Positions 25,601-36,021 of a stretch of 64,000 bases of DNA are shown piece after piece. The stretch's first letter is position 1; each line of letters starts with the position of its first letter. Where the stretch lies: positions 16,053,501 to 16,117,500 of the forward strand of contig JAWUZG010000036.1 in assembly GCA_036785705.1 (NCBI GenBank), read 5' to 3'. Source of the DNA: Acanthornis magna (lineage: Eukaryota > Chordata > Aves > Passeriformes > Acanthizidae). The notes beneath the pieces are model-generated. The model was not told the DNA's origin. It did not search any database and was given only the letters and a program-made list of their open reading frames with translations. A program made the translations under genes and the position numbers.

Positions 25601-28600
25601 ATGCCCATCACCCTTAACTAGCTAGTTAATTAATTACCTCACCCATCAGAAGAGGAAAAAGATGCAGAGTGGGATGAAGTTAACTGGTGCTCATTTGACA
25701 ATAGTTAAAATTTTGCATCTCTAAACATTCAGCTAACATGATGATAAATACAGGGAAAGAGTTTATGAATATTGCATATTTTACAACTTAAAAAAAAATA
25801 CATATAGTGCAATACTGATTCTACTATAGACATAACCATTGCCAAAATGGATGAACAATTCCTAAGCCTCCAGTGTCAACATGCCATAGGAAAACAAAGC
25901 TGGCAGCAAATACAAGTATGGCTTGCATCAGAAAAGATTCATTTATTTGCTTTAGTAAAATTAGCAAAAGATTTAATCAAACAGATTTTAAAAGTAAACA
26001 GATCACAAAACACAGCTTCTGTTCCTTGTTAAGCTGAATGTATTTTCATTGCTACGTTCAGATGACAAACAGTTTTGATTTTCTCCTGATAAGTAAATGG
26101 CCATCTCTTGGAAAGAACAGTTTGAAAGATGAATAGCACACACACATATCTGATCTACTTAGAATTGATTCTGTGTGGTTTCTTCAAAGCTAATTCAAAG
26201 CAGAGAAAATATTAACGTGACCTAATTGTACAAGCCAGAGGTAATTTTAATCAGCAAAATCTCAGTAAAATAAGAGATGTTAAATTAAACACTTTGAGCC
26301 TCTTCAGTCAATTTCGAAGGAATGAATTGAATCACCCTGATAGAAGCAGAGTATTTTCAGCACTGTGGAAACAGAATTGATTGAACATCTCTGTGTTTTG
26401 AATGTGGGTGGAGTCAATCTGTATTTAACTTTAACACATTAAGATGATCTCTCATTCATACTCATCAAGAAAAAAATGTAACTGTCAATCAGAAATCCCC
26501 AGAACAACAGGGAGAAAGCTGATCAGAACCAGACATTTCCCTTGAAACAAAACAAGGAACAATGGCAGCACACTCAGAATGGCACTGAAAGAATGGGGCT
26601 TCTGAAGCATACATCAAAAATCCAAATTTTGTTCCTAGTAAACAGCACTTCATGCCATGTGAATTCTAAGTTTTTTTAAGCAGTGACTTAGTACAAATCA
26701 AACTGATCTGTGGAGAGTTACGTAAACATCCTACTACAATTAGCCACCACCATTTTCCATTATAAATGTTTGTATGAATAGCCATTCTTACCACACTGGC
26801 TAGAGGCCAACTACTAAAGCTATACAAATGCATTCAAGACAAGGAAATGCTAAACTATTTCTCCTTGGTAGTGGCTATTCCCACAGAACTTGATGACACC
26901 AGGACTTTGGCTTCTAGCAATGAGGACATTACATAACAGTCACTAACAACCTTCATTTTACATGAAAATGACTGCTTCCTGCATCTTTCCTAGCAGTATA
27001 GCACAGGGTTAGTAAATCAAGATAGTTTGGACTTTGCAAATGGTCTATAATCTAAATTTTAGTTTCAGGCAAACACTAAATATTGATTAGGGAAAAAAAA
27101 GAGTGCCCGTTTTTTCCAGACTGTTTTCCGTACATAGTCACCATCCCTTCAACCTTTCTGCTTTGTCAAGTTGTAGAAGCATATTCTATACTCTTTCCTG
27201 TATTCACTTTGCTGAGCAAACACAGAGCTCTGTGTCCTGACCAACCTGCTTCTGCAAGGATGTTGAGGTACTACCAGCTCTGCCATATTTAAGTCCCGGA
27301 AATTATTTCCTGTGTGATTGATTTAAAACAGACTTAAGCAGCACAGACTTGTCCATTACTGACAGTCTCTCCTTTCTCTTGGTCACCACTGCTGCCAGTT
27401 CCCCCCTAGATTATTTGATACCCTTAATTTTCCTCTCCTATTCTATATCTCTTCAAGATAAAGCAATTTTGTTTTCAGTCTTTCTTCTCTTGCATTTTCC
27501 TCCTTAAGCGTGTACCAATGCTATCACGATTCCATTTCCCACGCCACTGAATACCTTCTTTAATTTCTTCAGGGGCTTTTTTTTTTCTCTTTTCTATATG
27601 TTTGAAGCATCCTCTCCACCTGCACTCTTCTCTGTCTCTTCACGTCCTATTTCCCTTCATGGTTAGTAGAATGTTTTATCTGTTACAAAGCACCACAAAC
27701 ACTCAAGCTGCCATATAAATTACACAATGTGCCAATGAAAATAAAGGAAAGAAAATACTGCAGGCTAAATACTCACTGCTCAGCTGCCAGAGTTTTCCTT
27801 GTTCTTTTAGAGCTGCTGCAAATGCTGACTCCCATTTATACCCACTTGATTGACCTGCTGGCACTGTCAAAATGGTCTAATGTGGTTTAGACATAAATCC
27901 GAGTCAAGCTGTAGTTCTGCAGTGCAATGCTCTCTCTGAACAGAGTCCTATTCAATGAGCTTGGAGCACATGGGGTCGGTGAGAGGGTTACCCACCAAAA
28001 GAGTGGGGCTGCACCTCCGTGTTGCAGCTGCAGCTGCACGGATGGGATGGCTGTGTCTGCTCTGGGCCAGGAGCTGTTCCCCTGCATGTTCTCAGAAGCT
28101 CTGCAACTTGTCTTGGCGATGGCAAAATTGCATTTCAGCCACGGTACAGCCGCCTGTTGCAGTACCAACCGCAGTTCCTCAAACAGATGGATTTTTTTGT
28201 TTTATAACTTACAGCTCACTACCAAAGATAATCATCCCTTGCCCCTGCCTCCCCATCCCAACCCTTAATATTCATTAAGGAAAAATCTCATGCCTCCATC
28301 CTTCCAGTGTCCAGCAGCAACACTGTCTCACACTGTAGCAACACAACACATTTTTGCAGGATAGAAAACTTCAGCAGATAGAGGCACTAACACCTCAAAA
28401 CATGACCAACAGGACCCCAGCTAAACAGCACATGGCTCATGTGCTTGCGATTTCTATTCTCTTTGAAATGCATCCAAAAATCTATCAAAAGAAAACACAC
28501 TATACAAAAATAGTACACATTTTGCTATGCAAAAATGGTATGCTCTACTTCCTATTTTAATGCTATTGGAAATCATCCCAGCTCAACAACTCATCTCACA

Positions 28601-29011
28601 GGGTATAGATAGTGGGAAGAAATCTTTGCCATGAGAGTCCTTGTGAGGCCAGCTTAGTAGGCTGCAGGAAAGGATTACACATCTGAATGTGAAATAAGGG
28701 TCTCCACAACTGAGATGTCCAATGTTCTAGTGCTAACAGTCCCAGGGAATCTCTGAGCCTTGTGCTTGGTGTGCCCCTTCTGATTTGGCATGCAATGCCA
28801 TGCCTTAACCTTTCCTAATTAAAGCTCCTTTCCCAGAAGTGTGGAAAGTCATTTAATATCAGCCGCTTATTATCTACCTGCATCTGAGTCTCATTTACTT
28901 AGTTCTACAATAAAATGTATCCACAGTATCTTAAAGTGTGTCTCATCATAACACAAAGGGAGAATTGCCATGGTTTTACTATAGGTGCAAAATTCTTATT
29001 TTGTAAGGAAC
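22640..29011. other. Non-coding single-copy DNA with a T/G-rich tract
   Basis: No gene seen. A T-run followed by GGTTT/TGTGTGG sequence occupies about 23007-23077. A CRE-like TGACGTAA occurs near 23408. The open frames (all under 115 codons) are unrecognised. 27880-28200 is somewhat GC-richer with overlapping frames on both strands. Confidence 0.5.
23007..23077 (+). repeat. T/G-rich low-complexity tract
   Basis: A poly-T run followed by interspersed GGGTTT, TGTGTGG and GGTTTT units on the plus strand. It is the same class of sequence as the A/C-rich tracts near 3.7 and 11.9 kb, in the opposite orientation. Confidence 0.7.
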
Positions 29012-29118
29012 AGGGTGGGGTGTGGGGATTTTTTTGTTTGTTTTTGGGTTGGGTTTTTTTGCTGTTTATTTGCTGGTTCGGTTTGGTTTAGTTTTTGGTT
29101 TTTGGTTTTTTTTTTTCC
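29012..29118 (+). repeat. G/T-rich low-complexity tract
   Basis: Starts with three G-runs in quick succession (29013-29027), then TTTTTGTTTG, GGGTTGGG and repeated GGTTT units, ending in a T-run (29106-29116). It could form a long-loop G-quadruplex. A spurious F/G-rich open frame overlaps it. Confidence 0.78.
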
Positions 29119-32100
29119 TGCTACACAAAACTGTGTTTTTATTCCTTTTAATGACCATTAGGAGCATGCAGATTTTTGGAATATCCATCATGTATTTTTT
29201 TCTTCTTGAGAGACATCTAAAAACCTCATACAGCTCATCATTCTGAAAACATCTCTCTTTCACACCTACAGTTGTCTTGTCCATTTCAGAACACTTTGTA
29301 AATCCTAAAAATAACCAGAAATAAAGGTCACAAGAATAAAGATTTAGGGAACCTATCTGTTGATACAGTAAAGCTTGCTGCCAGTATTTGGCTGTAATTT
29401 CACCCTGTATTTTACTATCCTATCCACACAATTGCATCTGATCTCTAAAAAATTATTCTAAATAATCCTACAGCAACTCCACAAACTCCAGAGTATATCC
29501 AGTCACTCTTGTGAAGCCGTAATTACTGAGATTTGCCCTGCAGTAGTTACTTTTGCTCGGGAGCAGGCACTGCCCTTGCAGCTGTACCAGAACTGGCTGG
29601 ATGTGGACTGTGGCTTGAACCCTAAGCTCAGCTTAGTTACCACTGCTCAGGTGAAACAGCGAGTACGAATATTTCTTTCCCCTTTCAGTCTGAAGTCAAA
29701 GAGATTAGTTAACCCGCAAGAGGGAGGGGGTGTGAATTAACCTGACTACCTTGCCCCCGAATGGATTATGCTCACTCACAAGATCAGCTGTAGAGAATAG
29801 GTCGTGTATGAAGATGGTCTCTCCCCTTCTGCTCTCTGCCTTTTAGCTGTTCGACGACTCATCTTAGCTTGTATCTCCATGTGATTTGCATAGACCCCAT
29901 CTGCTGTCTAGACAGCACCCAGGAACTCAGAGCTGCCCAGCAGAGTGGTCTCTGTCATAGCCCTTGGCTTCAATAAAATGTCAGGAATTGGAAAGGTTGA
30001 GTGTCAAAGGAGTGTGAAAGCCATGCACAGCTGAGAAGCTAGAAATCTAGGTTGGTTGTAAGCTGTGCTTAAGAAGGTGAATAAACTTGATAGGGAATAT
30101 TGTCACAAATTCACACTGAGCTCTTTATAACCTCGTAAATCTCTGCAAGATGTGACTTTACCGTAAGACCATAAAAGTGCCTAAATTCCACGTTCATCAA
30201 ACAATAAGTAAAGACTTCCAGAGGGTTCAAGGTAGCCTCCCAGTACTAGACAAGGAGCATTGCAATGTTCTAAACTAATAGCACCTCAACTCTTAAGTTG
30301 CTTGCAAACATAGAAGGGCTGTGGAAGGACCATCATTCTCACCCATATTTCAGTCAAAGGAGACACTAATATCCAGGTGCCTGTCTACACCACATGGTGG
30401 AATTGCAGAGATTTTCAAAACAACTTCAGACATAATAACTGCAAAAAGAGACTTGTAGTCACTTCAGCACCTTAGGTTTAGCGCAGGAAATACCTTGTGT
30501 CCAGAACTGCTTTTGATAACTGAACTGGTATTATTTTCTCAGCTCTGAGCTGCTTGCTGTTTCCATTGCATTGGGTAGTCTACAAGCATCTCTTGTAGTC
30601 ATGAACTGCTGCTGAGTGTAGATATTTTAGTGAAGACTGATTTCCCCCTCCTTTCAAGTGCTCCCATAGCAGGGAAATCATCACCAACACTAAATTCCAT
30701 GAGACAATAGGTGTGCTTTAGCAGTCACCACTGTCACATGCCTGTCTGCCATAATTCTCCTCTGGTGATACCACACTTTGGCTGTCCTTCTGGGTGGCAT
30801 AGATTTCATCCACTCCAATGGTTCCAGACTTAGATTTGTGCTGAACAAAACCAAATTCGTGAGCTCTGAATTTCTGTCTGCCACTGCTGAAATGGAAGGC
30901 TCTTGATGGAATCAAAAGCAAGACATCTATTGTTCTTACCAAGATTTGCTTTCCTGATGCTCTTACCAAAATTTGCTTACCTGATGGAACCAGAGAAAGA
31001 GTTGATTACACAGTTATTTAAGAACTATACTGTCTTGCAAAGGGTTTAGATGCCCCTTTGAATTATCCCAGCCGGATCCTGAAAATTACTCTGCACCCCG
31101 CTGATGTCGGCATCATTAAATCCATCCTAGTGTTCGGTCTAGTGGGAATGCAGCAAGTTACATGGCAATGTTGTCAGTGAAGTAGACATAAATAATGCAG
31201 GGATTTTAGCTGGAATCACCGCACATTAACTTCCACAACATGGTTAATTCCCTCCGTTTTATAGACTTTAATTTTTACTAAGGCTCAGCCCTCAAAGAAT
31301 CAGTCATCTAGGAAACATAAATCTCTGAATCTCCTTCTGTGCCTGAGGAAGTGTAGGGACCACTCCATCAATCTGTTACTGAGGAACAGTTAGCAGGACT
31401 ACAGCCCTGCTGCTGGTCAGGTAGAAGAGCTTGGCAACATCAGGTGTTAAGGAAAGGATTGTTTCTCTCTCTCTTCAAGGAAAAATCCTTGCCTGATTGC
31501 TCATGAGTAAGTACCATCTGTCCTTTCCCCCGTTCTAATGCCACAGCCTCATGCTGTGTCAAACAGAGCACTGCTCAGTTGCCTCTTCACAGCAGGAACA
31601 TCAATATCATTAAAAGGTCTGCAATGGCCTTTTAAACTCAACACCAGACTGACAAACTATACCCTGGATTAAAAACATGCACAGACTTCAACAAATGTCA
31701 ACAGGTGGAAGATTTGGAAGATTTTATTGTTTCCAGACCTTCCTCATGATGGAGAGTAATTATTACGATTGCATGTCAGAGATACAGCAGCAAGGAGAGA
31801 CATTCTATCTGTGAGTCGCTCACAGCAGTAGAGTTAGCAGAGGAACTGCGAGGATAACTGGATTAGCACAGTAAGGCAGATACATGCCTTGGGAGCTCAC
31901 ACACGTGTTGTGTGCTCATTAGATGTCAAAATAGATAATTAAGGATTACATTGTATTAAGAAGATCAAGTAGGACTTAGGGAGCATTCATGTCAGCTGCA
32001 CTGGTAAATTGATCACAGCACCTACAAAGTACTTTCCTCTCTCCCTCAGAACATGCATTTTACTGTTGTTTAGTTAACTGAAAAGCCACAATGTCGAAGA

Positions 32101-33630
32101 GAGCAGTTTAGGCAAAAGAGTTTATCTTGGTACATTTCTAGATGTCATGGAAGTATGCAAGACTATTGGAGTGTATTAATAAAGACATACATTAGGACTG
32201 TGCTGCACATTTCTTACCTTCCATTTCCTAAAAGTTGGCATGATAAAACTTTCCTTTCTTTTTTTCTTCTCTCCTGGAAAAGTTTTTTTCCCTGTTAATA
32301 ATTGTATTCCCAAATGGGGAGGGAATCAATGTGACTGAGGGGTCAGGAGTCCCTCATGGCAACAGCAGACTGGAATCACTAACCATGCAAAGCAAATTCC
32401 TGAGAGAGGGAGACAAATATGCATCAGAGTGCTTACTTTTTTGACATATACACCAAATGGCAGCTATGACAGGGCACTCAAAAATCTTTGTTCTCTGTTT
32501 CACTTTTGCTATTCTTTCAGTATGGCTGTGAATTTCACAGACTGCATGTTGGAACTAAACAACAATTTCCTACAGGTTTTTCTCCTGTTCTGTTTTATAA
32601 AAGTCTCATTTATTTTAACTGTGCTTTTGCATCATCTTTTCTATATCTTCCTCTTACAATTAGCAGCAAAGTGATACAGCCAGGTCTATCTCCATAATTA
32701 TATTAATATCACACATCTAAATAAGTGTTGTATTGTGGTCAAACCAAGTATTTGTAAATAGTTAGCATCTCCCTAATTCCAGTGTGTTTTCTATCTGTTA
32801 CCTATCCCACTGCTGTGCTCAGCTGTAATTCAGTGGTCATACAATAAAAGCAGCAATGGTCAGAGACCTTGCCTGTGTGGAGAATGAAAAAGGAATTTGA
32901 ATAAAATCAAGTGAAGCCAGCATACAGTAACACGCTGCACCAAACCTCAGAGCACAATTCCTTCTGCTTTCTCCTAACAGTTTTAAAAATGCATGATAGT
33001 GTTATTTGGTACATAAAATGTATGTTCTCAGCTAACACCCATAGAGCTTTCATGTCATGCATTTCTTATGTGCTCAGTCTTCAACTGAGAAGTGTGTGGT
33101 GTCCATACCAGTTGGGAGTAGATAATTGTTGGTGCCTCTAGCTCAAAGCAATCTCATTAACTTTTCATCTCATCAGGAACTGCTCTGCACCCGCATATCT
33201 TCTCTAACATGAACAACTCCAGCAATTCTGATTCTAATGAGAAATATAACAAGAAGAGACAAGCTTTTTTCCTCCTAAAACAGGAGGTGAGCAAAGACAT
33301 CCTCTCAAGAGCCTGTGGGTATGTACAAGAAAGTTGCTCCTCCTCTGTGGACCACCTTATGCCCAGAACAGTGTGGAATCTGTGAAATTAATTCAGTGCT
33401 TGTGCTATCTTTCACACAGAGAGATAAAAACTGGGAATGGCTCCAACAGAGAATTGCAGTTACAACATTGTAATTAAGAGGAGAGCTATTCCCGGGTCTC
33501 CACACTGACCTGTACCCTCAGAGGGAGAAACTGCTGGCCTGTCCTGTTGTGCCAAACAGAATGCCAACATGCCTGGTGGCAGTGGGGGTTCTGCTGTCTG
33601 CCAGAGGCAGAGGCTGCACCTTTCACTGCA
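29119..33630. other. Non-coding single-copy DNA
   Basis: No gene or transposon recognised. 29500-30000 contains an octamer ATTTGCAT (29884-29891) and an isolated AATAAA (29972-29977) without a matching transcript structure. A 27-bp tandem duplication is listed separately. Confidence 0.5.
30934..30987 (+). repeat. 27-bp tandem duplication, two copies
   Basis: Units at 30934-30960 and 30961-30987 both begin TCTTACCAA and contain ATTTGCTT...CCTGATG. They differ at three positions. The neighbouring 'cttgatggaatcaaaag' (30902-30918) resembles the end of the second unit and its flank, suggesting an older third copy. Confidence 0.8.
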
Positions 33631-33752
33631 CACCATCACCACCACCGCTTTGTGCAGAGAAGGAGGAGGAGGAGGAAGACATTGAAAATGACAAGGAGAA
33701 GGAGAAAGAGAAGAGAAGGGGAGAAGGAAAGGGAGGGGGAGAGAGGGGAGGG
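33631..33752 (+). repeat. CAC-rich then purine-rich (GA) tract
   Basis: A short CACCAC stretch (33631-33646) precedes two purine runs: 24 nt of GGA repeats (33656-33679) and 60 uninterrupted purines (33693-33752). The overlapping open frames reading His-rich then E/K/R-rich peptides are products of this composition. Confidence 0.82.
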
Positions 33753-34899
33753 CCTTGGCACACAGCCTTTCTAAAATGTCACTGAGTAGGTTTCAACTGA
33801 ATAGCACAAAAATAATCTAATTTCACTCCCACTCTAAGAGGACGGCATATATTATTCTCTCTCTTCATCTATTTCCCCTGAAAGCTTTCTGCACCCAATT
33901 GCATTAATGAAGGCTGAACCGATGATGACGCAGATCAGATCAATATGGATGCATGTAGAATTAGGTCATTCTGATGGAGAGCAGGCCCAGATGCTCCAAA
34001 AGCACTCAGCCAGATGAGAGGCAGCAAGCCGAGCTCCTGGCCCTCACTTTCACTGATAAGAATTATTTTGAAGAGACAAACTTGCTCTGAACCTAAGCTT
34101 AAAACATGAGCACCTGGTACACCAAGGTGTCAGTTCTCAGCCCTTATGTGTAGTTCTTAAGGCCTCTAGTAGTTAGGTAGGGGCTGCTCCTTACAAGCAA
34201 GGAAGAGGTGCAGTTTGGGGAGAGGAAATATCTGTTCGTAACACTGAGAGGGTAAATAGCAAGTTTTCAAGTCTGGGAGAAAAGCAAGAGTGAAGCTAAA
34301 GGATCTGTCCCTGGACAGATTCACTGCTGCATCCTGTCTCCTGACCTCAGTGGGTTGGATGCAAAGGAGTTTCAAAGGGTCAGCTATTGAAGAAAATGGT
34401 CTTGTAAACAGAGCCACCTTAGAGCAGAGCCACTGGGAGAAAGCAGGGGTTGAAGAGCAGGGCTGAGGTGAACCTTGTTGCTTTTCCATGCTAGTATCTC
34501 AGCCTCCCAGCAGCCCAAGTTTTGATATTAAAGGCTGTTAGCTTTATTTCTCAGCAAGCTGGAAAAGGCATGTTCCTGGACTTTACCTCCAAGAGTCACA
34601 CTAACAGCTTGAGGAAGATATCTTGTGCTGAGTGTATGATATATGTCATTAATAATAAAAAATATATAAAGTGTAAAACCGCTACCCATCAACACTGCAA
34701 ACGTGTCAGGCATTATGGCATGTGAAGCTATGGTTAAGCTGCGACAGCCACCTCCTCATGCCTTACAGTAGCAGTAACTGAGAAGAAGCAGCAGGTCCTT
34801 GGAGCACTACAGGCTCCCATAAGCTAAGGGACCTAGGAGTCAGTGGCAGTAACTCTATTGCCCTGAGCACAGCCCCACCATAAACTGCACAACCTGTGA
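33753..34899. other. Non-coding single-copy DNA
   Basis: No gene seen. 33890-34060 is repeat-free with ATTGCATTAATGAAGG and TGATGACGCA blocks that would merit a conservation check. The CR1 copy that follows may start a little earlier than called, because its 5' end is gradual. Confidence 0.5.
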
Positions 34900-35635
34900 A
34901 TGAAGGGCACACAGGAAGGATGAACCTGGGAACTGCAGGCCTGTCAGTCTCTCCTCAGTGCCTGGTAAAGTTATGGAGAAGATTATTCTGGAAGATATTG
35001 AAAAATACTTGAAAGACAACACAGTCTTTGGTCACAGCAAGCACAACTTCATGAGAGGAAAGTCCTGCTTATCAAACCTGATTTCCTTTTATGACAAGGT
35101 AACCCACCTGGCTGATCAGGGGAAGCCAGTTGGTGTGATCTTCTTGGATTTCAGTAAAGCTTTTGATACTGTGTCTCACAATGTCCTTCTGGACAAAATG
35201 GCCAGCCCAGAGCTGGATAAACACATCATGTGATGAGTGACCAACTGGCTCACAGGTCAAGCACAAGGGGTTACAGTGTATGGGGTGACATCAGACTGGG
35301 GGCCTGTCACTGGTGGGGTTCCACAGGGCTCCATCCTCAGCCCTGTGCTCTTCAACATCTTCATAAATGACTTGGGTGCAGGACAGGAAGGGATACTAAA
35401 CAAGTTTGCAGATGATACAAAACTGGGAGGAGCTGTTGATTCCCACCCCGTCAGAGAGGCTCTGCAGGGTCACCTCGACAAATTAGAGGGCTGGGCAATC
35501 GCCAGCCATGTGAAGTTCAACAGTAAGGGCAAGTGCTGGATTCTGCACCTGGGATGGGCCAACCCTGGAGGTATGGACAGACTGGGGAATGAGAGGCTGG
35601 AGAGCAGCGCCATGGAAAGGGACCTGGGGGTCCTG

Positions 35636-35641
35636 GTAGAT
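35636..35641 (+). repeat. Left target-site duplication of the LTR (GTAGAT)
   Basis: GTAGAT directly precedes the LTR and matches GTCGAT at 36016-36021 with one substitution. Joining CR1 sequence across the insertion gives the expected CR1 continuation, 'cctggtagatggcaag', which supports this boundary. Confidence 0.85.
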
Positions 35642-35854
35642 TGTCGCGGCCTGCTCTCTGCCTCCCAGGCTGATGCCTTTGGTGGGGCGGGCCTTGCTTG
35701 GGGGGAAGAGATTCTGGGTGTGCCTTTGCCTCCCAGGCCGGCTCAGCCCTGGGGGTGTGGAGTGGGGCTTGCTCGGGGCTCCGGTCCCGCCCATCCCTCC
35801 AGGCTTTTCTATTGTGTTTGGTTTGCTTGTACCCGCCCTCTCCCTCCTCCCCGA

Positions 35855-35878
35855 TGAGTCATCCCTTCCTATACTTAA
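35855..35878 (+). promoter_or_regulatory. LTR core promoter: AP-1 site and TATA-like box
   Basis: A perfect AP-1 consensus TGAGTCA (35855-35861) sits 8 bp upstream of TATACTTAA (35870-35878). The expected start about 25-30 bp downstream falls on a run of 13 C (35898-35910). Activity is inferred from motifs and spacing. Confidence 0.6.
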
Positions 35879-35922
35879 CGAACTGCACTCCCACGGTCCC
35901 CCCCCCCCCCGCCTCTTCTCCC

Positions 35923-35964
35923 AGCACCCCTCGTGGGTGCTGGGGTGCTGGGGGAAGCAATAAA
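35923..35964 (+). terminator. LTR R-region hairpin and poly-A signal
   Basis: AGCACCC (35923-35929) and GGGTGCT (35935-35941) form a perfect 7-bp stem with loop CTCGT. AATAAA follows at 35959-35964, and a T/G-containing segment (35976-35998) fits a downstream element. This layout matches a retroviral R region, where transcripts are polyadenylated. Confidence 0.6.
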
Positions 35965-36015
35965 CCTCCTGCCACCCTTTGCGTCGTCTGCTTCTCTTTA
36001 ATTTGAAATACAACA

Positions 36016-36021
36016 GTCGAT
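36016..36021 (+). repeat. Right target-site duplication of the LTR (GTCGAT)
   Basis: GTCGAT directly follows the LTR; it is the second copy of the 6-bp target, with one mismatch to the left copy. Confidence 0.85.

Larger units (their letters stand above)
35642..36015 (+). mobile_element. Solo LTR of an endogenous retrovirus, 374 bp
   Basis: A GC-rich block with no similarity to CR1 interrupts the CR1 frame exactly. It begins TGTCGCGG and ends ATACAACA, so the ends are TGT...ACA. It is flanked by 6-bp duplicated target sites. Internal order fits U3-R-U5: a GC box GGGGCGGGC (35684-35692), a 12-bp direct repeat (35659-35670 and 35727-35738), AP-1 TGAGTCA (35855-35861), TATA-like TATACTTAA (35870-35878), a hairpin and AATAAA (35959-35964). 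No internal retroviral genes or second LTR are present, so it is a solo LTR left by LTR-LTR recombination. A 6-bp duplication is usual for alpha/beta-type (class II) retroviruses; the family assignment is inference. Confidence 0.88.

Noticed and set aside
33547..33785. His-rich and E/K/R-rich open frames
   Set aside because: Produced by the CAC and GGA/GA repeats.
35237..35857. 206-codon open frame as one protein
   Set aside because: Its first two thirds are CR1 reverse transcriptase and its last 70 codons read into the inserted LTR, so it is a chimeric accident.
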